Of a DNA stretch of 64,000 nucleotides, positions 51,851 through 63,677 are shown piece by piece; position 1 is the stretch's first letter; the number at the start of each line of letters is the position of its first letter. Below the pieces are notes generated by a model. It was not told where the DNA came from, did not search any database, and saw only the letters and a list, made by a program, of their open reading frames with translations. Origin of the DNA: Ciona intestinalis (taxonomy: Eukaryota > Chordata > Ascidiacea > Phlebobranchia > Cionidae); the NCBI RefSeq assembly GCF_000224145.3, contig NW_004190425.2:162070-226069 (forward strand), given 5' to 3'. The position numbers and the translations under genes were made by a program.

Positions 51851-52077
51851 TATATTTATATATCATTCAGATTAAAAATAAACTAAAATACTGTTAATTG
51901 ATTTAGCATTCTGCTTACCTCAAACGTTATGTCCGTCTGGTTAAACTTCCAATACACTTTGAGTTTCGCGGCTTGATTAAGGACAGCAAAATGTTCATAA
52001 TTATCGGTTGGACTCACGTCGGATAAACACAAGTTTATTAAATTTAACCCAAGAAAAATAATTATAAAAGAATTCAT

Positions 52078-54159
52078 TTTTACGGTTGCCGATAACTTAT
52101 CGATAACAGCAATATTGAAAACCTATTTATTTCCAGTAAATGAAGACATAGATTTAATATTAATAAACGTTTACGATTGTGACAATGAGAAAAAGTAATT
52201 ATGCTTTAACTTTCGTAAGAGCAAAACGACCTTAACTGAAAAAAAGGATTTAGAAAAAAGATACTTTATTTATATCCTTTAAAACTACAAAGGCATTTAA
52301 CTCACACTCATCGTACCCTTTATATTATAGACGAATTTTCGAAGACTCACGCTTACATTTGAGCAGGCATTGATCAAACGCGTTCCACCCACAACAAATT
52401 TCTTTCACTCTGTTCTTTTTGTTTGTCGCATACAGCGCGTGATTCTTGACGTATTTCTTACGTGCAGGCATGCTCAGAAGTCATGGTTCGGAGATCATGT
52501 GATCACTCACGCGAGGTTAGAACTTGGCCAAAACACCGAGTTAGGTTTTACTTAATGTTGTTATCCCAGCATATGTGACCTCGGGCAAGAAACTCAGCTA
52601 TAATTTTACGTTCGCAAAACCTTGTATTAAGCAGACACGATGGTTATACTATCGTTTCATCTTCACAAGAGATAATTAATATTATCTATTTACATTATAT
52701 TTACCAATTTATGATTAACCTATTCTATTATTGGCTTCATTCTATTGTGTTGTATTTCTTAATGGGTCACATATACTAAAACAAACACAAATAAGAAAAA
52801 AACACATACAGTGGAATGGAGTAAGACGGAAACCTTAAGCACATGCAGGGCCGTAACTACCGGCGGTGCAGCCGGTGCACTGCCCCCTTCCTCGGGGGCC
52901 CCGCATTGCTATACTTTAGTTTAAAATATAGCAATTGCTATACTTTAGTTTAAAATATAGCAATTATTTTTTGTGAATTACTCCAGTATTCAAGAGTAAA
53001 TTAAAAACTAAAGTGGAGTACAGGAGTAGTTAAAATGTGATTTACTTCCCAAACGATTTTGTGAATATTTTCCTTCATTTCGTTTGTAGCTTTGTATGAT
53101 GACGAAATAATGCTATTGTTTTCTAAGAATGCTTGTTTTCTCGTCGGTATTTCTTGAATGATATTCAGCATTTGTAGGCCTACCGTTAGTTACATTTTGC
53201 TGGTTAGCAGCAGCTGTTCTTTACAACTCGTTGTCTAAATTTATTAACTCGTTGTCTAAATTGTTGTCTAATTTTTTTAGGTTTTGAGTAACAATATCAT
53301 AAAACTCTAGTTAACAACAATTTAATAGGCTATGAAAAGAACTTATCAAAGCGGAGCATTATTATAAGTGAAAGTGGGTATTGTGCGCCTTGTCCTTCAC
53401 ATGAAAATAACGTTTTATGAAATTTGCATTAACGCATTGCATTTTTGTCGTTGGTGTCTTTTGAGGTGATCATAATTGCCATGGCACTTTGATTCTTTTT
53501 GAACTAAAAAGTTCGATGTCACTCTTCTTAACAATGTACTACATTATTGTGCAATTTCTTTGCGGGGTCGGATAGCGTGTGCGTTGTAGCAGGAACGGCG
53601 TCACGAGGCTACGGAATGTGGACACGATGTATATGTATATTAGCTTGCTAGCCGTCCCCCACAAAATCAAACTTCTCTGAAGCCGACTCCAGCATTGTAC
53701 GGGTCATGTCTTTACTTTCAAGTACGTCTTAATTTGTTTTGATTAAATACAGCTTATAATGTAAGTTAAATTATACCAAAGCATATATATTAGTATATAC
53801 GCTTTGATTATACTTTACGGTAAGTTTAGCAGTCACGGTTTTACTCGACACTTTATTTAATAATGTGAACATGAAGATTCACTTTGTTAAGAAACCCAAA
53901 CATAAAAGAATGTCCAAATTGACAAATATAAATATTATTATGGCAGTCAGAAACACACTCACATTCGTAAGAATTCGCAAAAGGTTTTTTTTTCCAAAAG
54001 AGGGTAAATAAGTAATATCATTTATTCATATTATTTATCAATTTAACACAAACCTTTTATATGTCAATGATGGCTTCGTTCGATTGTGTTGTATTGCTTG
54101 ATGTGACAAACACAAATAACAAAAAACAATATAAACATGCAGCATGCCATAATTCATAC
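52078..54159. other. Junction between the D2 arm and integrin gene B
   Basis: Similarity to the D1 upstream region runs from D2 exon 1 out to about 52840, then stops. A hAT-like end starts at about 52848 (GGGCCGTAACTACCGGCGGT). After that come AT-rich sequence with a short tandem TATAGCAATTGCTATAC block, and the dispersed repeat at 53667-53775. The integrin beta-propeller exons expected on - after 54160 were searched for and not found. Confidence 0.6.
52846..52910. mobile_element. Possible hAT transposon end
   Basis: CAGGGCCGTAACTACCGGCG followed by GGTGCACTGCCCCCTTCCTC looks like the terminus of a zf-MYM/hAT-type element. No partner end or transposase was found in the window. Confidence 0.4.
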
Positions 54160-57100
54160 CTTATCAGAATGACCGGAAAATCCAAAATTTGCGTTTTCCA
54201 ACGTTCTTTGGTTGGTACCATTGCTTTCTTGCCCTGCGAAATAATATCATAGTCCATACTTTATAATTACAACCATGTGTTTACATCAGTTTATGTTACT
54301 TAAATGATTGTACAGTAAATATAGAGTACTGTGGGGGAGATGGGACACCTTTAGCACACAATATCTGAATATCGCGATCGTGTTATTCAAACAATTAACA
54401 ACAGTCTATGTAAGTCGTGAGGATACGGTTTTATATTTCTTTAAATGTTCTTTGTTTATTACCAAACAGAACGAAACAATAAAATGAAAAGGTGTCCCAT
54501 CATCCCCCACACACCGCTATACACAACTTTTATTTACCTTCAATAAGAGATGAAGAAAAAATGGCGTCCGTTAAGTTTAAGATAACAGCAGGTAGTTCGA
54601 CATAGTTTGACGTGGATAGTACTCGAGTGGTCGTATCCACTCCACCGTTGGCACTAATTGAAAGTTCAGCGACAGATGCGTTAGCTCCAACACCCACAGA
54701 ATACACAGTCACATTGTTAGTGCTCGAGATACCAAAGCTGCAGAATTGAATGTAATATTATATAGTGAGGTGGGGAAGACGGGACACCTTTAGCACAAAA
54801 TATCCAAATAACCTAATCGTGTATTAAACATTTAACAACAGTCTATGGGGGTCGTGAAGATTATAAGGTTTAATAGTTCTTTGAATGTTCTTTGTTTACA
54901 AATGGGACGAGAAAATAGAATAAAAAGATGTCCTGTCTTTACCCACCCTACCATATATAGTTTACTCATCTTTTCACGAACTGAATGGTTAGTTAAATTT
55001 GTAATGCAACGAAAAATTAAATATGCAAGAATTTCGCCTTACCTTCTTTGTAGCAAATAACTATCTGAGGCGCTCCCATCAGTGATTAAAACCAAAATCT
55101 TCACTGCTTTATCTTTGTTTTTCGATTCCGCAAACTCAACCTACAATAGCATCAGGTTAGTACACGGCCTAGTAAAGATAGTAGGCCATAGTTAGTATAG
55201 TACCGTGGGGTATGGTGGAATACTAGCACCTAAACCCCTTATTTCCTGATAGTGTTATAAATAATTAAGGGACAACTTCGGTCAAAGTTTATAACTGATG
55301 TGCAGATAGTCTTCATTAAGCTAAACCTACCATTTCATTTTTTTGTTCACAATGGTACCGATTTCGAGTTATCGTCACTTTTTTACTGGTGACGAAAGTT
55401 ATTAAACTATCAGTATTAATGCGTCTGTGAAAAAAAAGAATCTTTGAAGAATCTTCAGCCGTTTTCGAGATATCGCCAGAAGAAAATCGTTAGTAACGAC
55501 ACCAGTAAAAATGTAAGTGACGACTGACGATAACTCGAAATCGGTACCGTTTTTAAACGGAAAAAATAGAATTGCAGATTCAGCTCAGTTTAAAGATTAT
55601 TTGCCCACCAGTTATAAAATTTGACTTCAGTTTTTCTTTTTAATAGACCTCTTTTAGAGTCGCGAGACTACGGTTACATAATTGTAAATAATCTTTGAGT
55701 ACTACCAAATTGGAACAGAACAAATAGTGATAATATATCCTATCTTTCCCTACCCTGCTATATCAAAAAATTAAATTATTTCATTACCTTGACCGCACGC
55801 TCAATTGCCAATGCCGTGTAAGTGTTTGCAGCTTTCAGGTGCGTAATTGAGTTTATGGCAGTTTTAAAGCAAGCAACTGTCATGCATTCGCCAAGCTTGG
55901 TCGGCGTGTAGTAAATGGTTGTGCTTGCGTCATATGCAATACTGCAAACAAAATATGGCAAACGATCGGAACAGTAATTAATTAAATAATTTCTAAAGTA
56001 CAGAACATTTGTTTAATAATTTGTACTCTACTAAGGCAAGCCGAAATATATTCAAGTATCCTGATAGTATAGTATAGGGTGGGGGAACATCATATGACAC
56101 CTTTTCATTCTATTTTTTCGTTCCATTTGGTAGTAAACAAAGAACATCCAAAGAGTTACAAAACAGCTTCTTCACAACTATCACAGACCGTTGTTAATTG
56201 TTTAAAACACGATCAGTATATTTAGATAATATTTGCTAAAGGTGTCCCATTTTACCCCACAGTTCTATATTATAATATTTAACAACGATTCATAGAAGTC
56301 GTGAAGATACTGTTTTTTAATTATTTGAATGTTCTTTGTTTACTACCAAATCAGACGAGAGAAATTGGTGAAACGGTGTCCCATCTTTCCCCACTCCACC
56401 ATAATACTATTCTGTCATAAAACCATGTTTAAATGTTATCGTATGGTTGTTAACCGTATACATGATAAAGTCCTCGTATACCTAAACGCTTTAAGGTTTC
56501 GTATTTTCGATGTGAAGCTGTTTTTCTACGAATCTGTTTTCCACAGACAAAATGGTTGTATATTTTTAACTTTGTTTAACGTTAACTTAAAGAAGCATAC
56601 ACGCAAAAAAATACATTTTTTTATTTATAAAAATGCTTAAATGTGATCCAAACTTTAGCTTAAAGAACGAAACAACTCCCGAAAAAAAAACGTAAAATCG
56701 GACTGCTAAAGTAAAAAATGGATGTGCGACAATGCATGGGACATATGGGACTGCCGCTTTAATTGTTCTATTTACGTTTTAGAATTTAAAATGTTTCAAA
56801 CACGCGACACCGTTTTACTTACTTTACATTATCAGCGTTGCCATAAAGCAGAATTCCAATCTGAACACTGTCGCCCAAAGTAGCAGCAAACGAATTTGCT
56901 ATGTCATTCAGAACGTTTTTTACGATTGTGAAATCACTATCCGAGATAGAATTTGAACTGTCAATCACGAACACCACGTCCAGAAAATTTTGAAAACATT
57001 CTGCATAAAATGTCTGATTAATTTACCAAATGTCCATTATTATATTTTGCACGTAGCAAGTATGTCGACTGTGTAAGAACTTGGCATACTATATTCTATG

Positions 57101-60100
57101 CTACGTGGGTGAGGTCCCACACCGTGGTTAGCCATCTGTGACACATGGTAAGGCCAGAGTTGGCCCCGTAACCGAAGTCAGTGACCGAAGACACAAATAG
57201 CCCGTTCACATGGCAAATGAGAAAGAGTCTTTTCGAACTAGGCCGGGCCATAAAGAAGCATTTTTCGCCAGAGTTGACGTGTGTTCACCACAGAAATACA
57301 AAAGAATACGCGCGGTTTTAATGTCGGTAAATGGGAGAGCTGATTTACATTTTTTCAATGGTCACGTGACCACAGGACGATCCCGTTTCTTAGGCCCATT
57401 GTAGTCAATGGAATCCAGGTTTTTTATGCAGTTTTTATTTATTTTATTTGTTATATGGAAAAAAACCTTTTCCATGTACATATATATTTCTAACAAACCG
57501 TTTGTTTGAACTTTTTAAACTAAATTGATTAAATAATTTACAAGCGCTTAACTGTAAGCATTAACCTACCAAATAACTGAACTGGCCTATAATAAACTTG
57601 AATGGTTGGTTTAGTTCAAAGAATAGCAAATTGGTCCTATCTTTTACAATGGAGACCAAGCGAAATGGGGACTGACGTGGCAGTCAACATGGCCCGAAAG
57701 AAGAGTCCATCACAATTTTGGGCGGTTGCGCGTTCTCGGTCCTCTTTTTTACTTTTTTTCATTTCTGTGGTGTTCACGTGACCATTCAGCATAGTTTTTT
57801 TGGCAACGGAATTATAGATTATAATTCTCTCCATATTTGTACGCGATACATTTCAAATATTGTTTTAACATCATAATAAGTGATTACACGCCTTCAAATC
57901 AGCGTGTGTCCCACATTAGCGGAGAAAGGATCATGTGAAAGTTAACTTACGGAATTCACCCCAGTTCCTCAACATAACAGAGGAAGCATTGACATCGTAA
58001 CAAGCACCAGGGTTGAACAAATCAACAAGTCCACATTGCTTTTGCCTTCCAGGAGCACAAACCTAAATATGCGCGCAGTTAAAACCCACCGTACAATAAA
58101 TAAAACAACCCTTTCATTCCCATTGATGGCATATGGCAACAGCAACTTCGAGCAAGCTATATATGATGTATACTCTATTATGCCTTGTAAATATAATTAT
58201 ATCAACAGTTAAGAAACTACTCTTTGAGTTAAATACTCCTACAATTTCAGACATGTAAGTTCCTTTCACTAAGCGTTATAATCAGGGAAAGACAAAGTTG
58301 AGGGGCGACCGCCTCTGTTAATTCGCCATTTGTTTGCCGTTGTTACATATATACCGGCGTCGTGATATATTCGTTCCGATTAATATATTTGTACCGAGCG
58401 CTATTGCGCATGCGCAGTAGCTCGGAACAAATACAACACGAGCTCTAATAAATACAGACCCACTAAAAAAAGTTCCGGAGAAAATATTACAAAACATATT
58501 CTACCATCTGTACTGTTGGCGTCGCTATGATTCGTTTTTATGTGTTACGTAGAGCTATAACATATTCAAAGCTGGATCGGTAAAAAAATCCATAAATAGT
58601 TTTTTTTATGACGATAGAACCGGGTGGTCATTGTATTTGTTCCGAGCTGTTGCCCATGCGCAGTAGCATCTTGGCGCATGCGCAGCAGCGCCCGGTACAA
58701 ATATATCAATCGGAACAAATATATTACGACACTGTTAAGTACTATAAATATATATACTGGGATACTCTAAATATATGTTTGTAATAATATAAAACTCCAT
58801 ATTTATCATCCATTTCCTGTAGAAAAATACAGTCCGATGGGGGAAGTGGAATATTTTTTTCATTCTACTTTCTTATGTAGTGGAAACAAAGAACATGCAA
58901 AGAATTTAAAACCGTATCCTTACGTTCGTTGTTAAATGTTCAAACCACGAACACGACATTATGTCCTAAAGGTGTCCTATCTTCCACCATCCTACTATAT
59001 CTAAACAAACTGTAAATACAGTATTACATTTATCACCAACCGTGTAAAGATTAGGCTTCGTGGAGATTTGATTGTGAGTGAGTGACAATCCAAGCGCGTC
59101 ATTGAACGAGTTTTGGTTTGCAGTTAATGGGAAATGCCGACTGCTTAATGATTGACAGTTTGTTTCTGTTACCCAGTCTGCATGAAAAAACGATCAGGAA
59201 AAATAATTTCAGGGGGTTTGTGGGTTTAGCAGCCACGCCTTTATTAGGTATCTTTACTTAAGTATAGTCTTTACCGCACCGCGTTTATAACGACTGTCGT
59301 TTTGATAATTCCATTTTATTCGTTGTATTAACTAATTTGATATTCGCTTCTTTTTGATAACTGAGAGATAAGTGAAAGAAATATATGTGTTATGTTTTAA
59401 ATTTTTTCGAATATACGGTAGCGAAGATTGGAACACAATAAAAGCAACAAAAAAAATACAGAATTCAGCCACATAACGGCAGTTTTTAAAATGGCTTTTT
59501 GCTTAAAAATTATTTGGGTTGAAAATAGTCCGGTCGCTGCCTCCTCGCTAGTTCAGAATATGCGACGTGACGTAGTTATAGACACACGTATATACATATC
59601 GATTGACGCACACAGCATGCTCACAGTGCTAACATATAAAGGTCGCATTACGATCTTTGTAGATTACGTTCGTAGAAATAGTATTAGATCGACACAAGTT
59701 AATGGTGTATACTGTATAATAGCCTTATCATGCACTTATTGCTGTCGTAATAAACGCTATTGGGAATTAATGACTACCAATCCATTAATATATAAATGAC
59801 TACCAATCCATCTACTGCAACAACTACAGGTGACAGTTGTTATACATCGAATGTTATATTTATGGTTAACTAATTCAGAAAAACAAAGTTAAAAATATCT
59901 AATGTTAAAATAGCTTACCTGTTGTTGAATTAAGGACAGAAACGCAATCTAGAATTGCACCAGAAGAAGTTCCATTTTTAAACTTTGGCGCTGCGGCGAT
60001 CAACCTGCAAAATATAATCTCCAACTTTTAAATGGCGTATTATACACCAACTATTACTAAAGTGTTGGAAATCTAAACACGTTACTTAAAAACCTGAACA

Positions 60101-60858
60101 TTACCACCACGACTGGAAACATATACTTGCCCTAGCCTATGATAATAAACGCATATAAAGACCTGCTGGTGTAAAAAAATCGGTCCTGCGACAATGCATA
60201 GGATTTTCCATAAGAGAGAATGTCACTCAACTGTAATCATTTCTAGTACTGCGATTTAGTACTGTCATTTCTTGATTAATTGATTTGACACAATTCTAAT
60301 GATTTTCGCGCATTTTTTTACTCCAACTCTAGGAAAAAACGACCGAAATGATAAAATATACGTCGATCGACCAATTAGGGAATCAGCGCAGATAATTCAG
60401 GGAAACAAGCGAAGGGCGCATGGAGTCGCAAAGGGCAGCGATAGTTTATACACTGGTAAACAATACATTAAACAAACCATATAGTCATGCGGGGTAAGAT
60501 GGAATACCCTTGGCAACTAAACCCCATATTTCCTGATCGTTTTTTAAACAATTAACAACGCTTTTTTATAGAAGCGGGATTACGGTTATAATTCTGTAAA
60601 TATTCTTTGTTTATAACCCAAGAAGACCAATAAAGAGATTGAATATATATCTTATCGTACTATATACCTTAGTGTCGAATTTTCTTCACCGACGATGATG
60701 TTATACGCTGCATATGCTTCGCTGGCCGAACTTGTTTGTGCATACCCAGTTAAATTGATTCTGCTTGAGATATTGGTTTCAAAGTTGTATGACTGCACAT
60801 TTGAGACCAGTTTAAAAGGGAAGAGGCAAATTAATATTAAGGCTATTCTTCTCTCCAT
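54160..60858 (-). CDS. Integrin alpha N-terminal half with I domain, truncated (gene B)
   Basis: Exons in gene order: 60858-60668, 60004-59919, 59177-59041, 58062-57951, 57000-56823, 55941-55788, 55140-55043, 54737-54538, 54233-54160. Phases add to exactly 410 codons. A signal peptide (MERRIALILICLFPFKLVSN) is followed by the first propeller segment (YNFETNISSRINLTGYAQTS, IAAAPKFKNG). The I domain comes next: VVFVIDSSNSIS holds the MIDAS DxSxS, then ILLYGNADN, ILVLITDGSAS and TVYSVGVGANAS. The last exon (RTLENANFGFSGHSDK) matches the gene A exon at 1920-1987. The remaining propeller, leg, membrane and tail exons are absent before D2 begins. All nine frames and splice sites look intact, so it may still be transcribed. 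Read-through past the last donor meets GTATGA, a stop after one codon. It is either a truncated relic or a short secreted I-domain protein. Confidence 0.85.
54321..54522. mobile_element. MITE, GGGACACC family
   Basis: Ends ACTGTGGGGGAGATGGGACA and AAGGTGTCCCATCATCCCCC. It stops 15 bases from the donor of the gene B exon ending at 54538. Confidence 0.8.
54759..54957. mobile_element. MITE, GGGACACC family
   Basis: Ends ATAGTGAGGTGGGGAAGACG and ATGTCCTGTCTTTACCCACC. It lies 20 bases from the acceptor of the same exon, so two MITEs bracket it. Confidence 0.8.
56069..56405. mobile_element. One full and one half MITE side by side
   Basis: Full copy 56069-56270 (GTATAGGGTGGGGGAACATC to AAGGTGTCCCATTTTACCCC). 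It is followed at 56275-56405 by a right half (AACAACGATTCATAGAAGTC to GGTGTCCCATCTTTCCCCAC). Gene B intron. Confidence 0.75.
58359..58730. mobile_element. Foldback MITE carrying GCGCATGCGC palindromes
   Basis: TIRs of about 80 bp: GTCGTGATATATTCGTTCCG at left, CGGAACAAATATATTACGAC at right. GCGCATGCGC, the core of the NRF-1 binding consensus, occurs at 58406-58415 and 58674-58683. No coding capacity. Confidence 0.75.
58831..59000. mobile_element. MITE, GGGACACC family, diverged
   Basis: CCGATGGGGGAAGTGGAATA at left; AAAGGTGTCCTATCTTCCAC at right, with CATCCTACTATAT. Ends about 40 bases from the gene B exon at 59041. Confidence 0.65.
60480..60662. mobile_element. Diverged MITE at the exon 1 donor of gene B
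   Basis: Left ATGCGGGGTAAGATGGAATA; interior ATTTCCTGATCG and TTTAAACAATTAACAACGC. The right end merges into TATCGTACTATATAC, within a few bases of the donor at 60667. Confidence 0.55.
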
Positions 60859-62895
60859 ACCAATGCTATCCTATTCGATCATACAACAGGAGTGTAGACA
60901 TTACAAATGAATACAGAATCCATTTGTTTATGAGGCATTAAATTACAAGGAAATCCAAACGCAAACTATTATGCGTTCCTTAGAATAACGCATATATACA
61001 GATCTCTTCCTTCTTTTTCAAACTAACAGAGCAGCCATTACGTTTCACCTGTGTATATTTGAAAGGACAACATATACCAACCAAACGATAAACATCACAA
61101 CTACTCAATCACAGGAAGCGGGGGTTTAATTAATGAGCACGTATTATAATATACCCATAATTTTGTTACCCCCATCACGGTTGACTGTGTAGCAATAGGT
61201 AGAATGCAGTCGAAAGTGTTATTGTACGCGAAGATACAAGTTTAACAAATCCACATTATTTGTTTAACCATATAACAAATGTAAAAATTTAATTACGAAA
61301 AAATGTTTACTATGAATTAAACTTGTTTGTATATTACAAAACGTCAAACTTGGTACAACTCCGGCACCAGCATGCGTTAGTTTGTAAACTTACATTGTCG
61401 TCGCTTTCGTTTTATGTTCGTTTTAGTAAATTTGAACAAGCTTTAGTCACGCGGTAGTTAGGTAGTGTTAGAAGTTAATTTACCGCTTTTGATCAATTGG
61501 GAAAGTAATTGTTAATTACTTGCTAAATAGGCGGTTTTAAATCTGAAAATTGATTCAAAAAAATTATAAATATATGTTTGGGTGGGGGGAGATGGGACAC
61601 CTTTAGTACATAATATCCAGATATTCTGATCGTGTTTTAAATATTTAACATCGGTCTATGAGAGTCATGAGAACATAGTTTCATATTTCTTTGAAAGTTC
61701 TTTGTTTACTACTAAATGGGACGAGAAAATAGAGTTAAAAAGTGTCCCATCTTCCCCGATCCTACTGTACATTTATGATTTTATTCAAGAGATCAAAGAA
61801 TAAATGTGGGAAATAATAGACATGAGAGAATATTAATGGCAAGAATACCAACAAGAACAACTGTCCGACAAAAAAGGTTCTATAGCGACCACTTTACGAG
61901 CTCAACATCTTATAACAAACGCCTCCAGACTAAAGGTTGTTACGTGTTCGCGGCTTTGTGGCCACTATGTGCATATGTGTGTCGTTGTGCAGTAGTTCAA
62001 TATGGATTGGGAAAATTGTCAGGGACACGTTAAATAACCTAAATACGCTAAAAATAGTTATCACTATAAATAAATTTATTTTACTCAATTTATCCCCGCG
62101 TGGCGGGTTAACGACAGTCGTTATAACACGAATGTCCGGTTTCATATACTTCGTGCTCGTTAAATAAACTTATTATTAAAAATAAATATATAGTATAAAG
62201 ATTTTTAAAGTAGAAGATTTTATAAATATATATTTAAGACGAACATCAATTTTCATAATTAAAAAAATGAAATTAACCTATTTTGATGGGAATAACATGT
62301 TAGTGACCTACATAGACGTATGCGTGGGTTATATTTTTGAAAAAATATTCGAAAATTTAATATTTACGATTCAAGTTATGACCATACGTTTTTGGTTTTT
62401 ATATTTAACACCCATTTCCGCCTCCATTTCATTAGAAAATATAAAAAATCGGACGATAACGGCTGTCATGCCCTACTACGTAAGAATAAATTAAGATTTA
62501 TTTAGTGAACAGTGACACGCATTTGTTTGCATCTAATGTATTATATTTCCACCAAGCAACTTCAATAACATTGTTGAAGAAGTAATGTGCGTGACCATGT
62601 TTTGGTACTTTATGGTAGGCACGCACGAGACTCTAATTGCACAATTTAACAAAACACAGTGTACACCGTTAGTTATATACTGTGTGTGCGTTATTTGTGG
62701 AATATTTTTAATTCTTCTGAAAAATTACAAAAATGACTGCAAAATTTACGTTTGAAACAAAGTATATACAACGAACAGTATACAGCAAAATAAAAAATCA
62801 AGGTTAATATAAATCGAAGCCGTCAACGCAGGAGGCAAAAGACAATCCCTCGCGGTGTATTAGCGTGCTAGAAATGTAATAAAACATCATTCTGG
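60859..62895. other. Spacer between gene B start and gene C stop
   Basis: Upstream region of gene B and 3' flank of gene C, both on -. It holds a MITE (61573-61769) and a SINE tail remnant at 62080-62160 on -. No further exon seen; several short open frames lack any support. Confidence 0.5.
61573..61769. mobile_element. MITE, GGGACACC family
   Basis: Ends TTTGGGTGGGGGGAGATGGG and AAGTGTCCCATCTTCCCCGA; nearly full consensus interior. Confidence 0.8.
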
Positions 62896-63677
62896 TCAAT
62901 CTGCAGCCATATGCTCCTCAACATTGCCGTTCGGGTTTGCCTCGTTCCATTCCAAGGCTTCTTGTTTCATCTCCGCATATTTACTCTTGAAGAATCCAGT
63001 CTAATGACACAATGAACATAAATATAAAAAGATGCTGTTGTTTATACTACTGGTTTACATAGTTCTCATATTATGTTCAATGTTACTCAATGTAGAAATT
63101 GTTGTCATAATATGTTTTAAAAAAGAAGAAAAAAAGTGGGTATCTTGGCGAGTATAATTTATTTACACAACTAAAGTTACATGCATTTTAAACAATAAAA
63201 ATACAGCTAAAGTCATTGTGGGGTAAATGGGACACTTTTAGCACAGAATATCCAAATATCCTGATCAAGTTTTGAACAAATAACAATGGTCTATGGGAGA
63301 TGTAAAGATACAGTTTTATAATTTTGTGTTCTTTGTTTACTACCAAATTGGATGAGAAAATATAATGAAAAGGGGTCTCATCTTCTGCCAAAATGCAGTT
63401 TTTAAAAGTATACATATGTGTGCTGAAATAAACTACTTAAAAATTTGGCACTATTACTGATTAGAATTCGACATAGAGGTTCCATGGAATAAAATTTAAG
63501 AACCTTCTTGGTTGAGTGACAAACCATGGAACTTATTTTACAACTTACCTTGTACATAATTCCAATAATAAGAAGTAACAACAACAAGCCACCAATAGCA
63601 GCAAGAATATAAACCCATAGATAATCAGTTGTTGTAACAAATTCAGGTGCCTTCCAATGGTTGGCTGGTGTGGTGAT
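62896..63677 (-). CDS. Integrin alpha C-terminus: membrane span and tail (gene C, partial)
   Basis: Two exons on -, 63677-63549 and 63000-62896, ending in TGA. The first encodes a short stalk and one transmembrane helix (WVYILAAIGGLLLLLLIIGI) followed by MYK. The second begins TGFFKSKYAEMKQEALEWNE, the GFFK-type juxtamembrane motif of integrin alpha tails, and ends EEHMAAD. It has the same two-exon layout and split position (LYK/KGFF versus MYK/TGFF) as gene A. The rest of the gene lies right of the window. It is transcribed in the same direction as gene B and its stop lies about 2 kb upstream of the gene B start, so C and B form a tandem pair. Confidence 0.88.
63214..63390. mobile_element. 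MITE, GGGACACC family
   Basis: Left TTGTGGGGTAAATGGGACAC, right AAAGGGGTCTCATCTTCTGC; intron between the two gene C exons. Confidence 0.75.

Larger units (their letters stand above)
40886..52077 (-). pseudogene. DBH/MOXD1-like monooxygenase, disrupted inverted copy (D2)
   Basis: Inverted paralogue of D1. Exons in gene order: 52077-51919, 50773-50663, 50590-49444 (interrupted), 49276-49186, 48962-48781 (approximate), 48458-48381, 46956-46852, 46611-45505 (interrupted), 44737-44568, 44306-44212, 43722-43563, 43200-43070, 42691-42610, 41781-41683, 41113-40886. Signal peptide, DOMON motifs, VHHILLYQC, HTHLLG and EEMCLAFLSYYP are still readable, and the last exon is nearly identical to that of D1. 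Three lesions break it: a 991-bp foldback transposon in exon 3 (49505-50495), a TGA at 48849-48851 in exon 5, and an LTR element in exon 8 (45600-46598). The last base of exon 8 is also changed from G to T. Exon 13 is 6 nt shorter, in frame. A full-length product is not expected. An assembly of two haplotypes in inverted order is an alternative to true duplication. Confidence 0.9.

Noticed and set aside
52080..54160. Beta-propeller exons continuing gene B
   Set aside because: No GGKLFFSGVGS-like or DxNxDG-like exon with splice sites was found on -; only repeats are present.
57090..57850. Possible coding or foldback region with GGTCACGTGACC and GGTGTTCACGTGACC words
   Set aside because: Loosely inverted similarity between 57190-57400 and 57640-57790, but arms could not be aligned well enough by eye to define an element; the open frames have no recognisable domain.
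59428..59799. 123-aa open frame on +
   Set aside because: Lies antisense in a gene B intron with no domain, no splice support and no homologue recognised.
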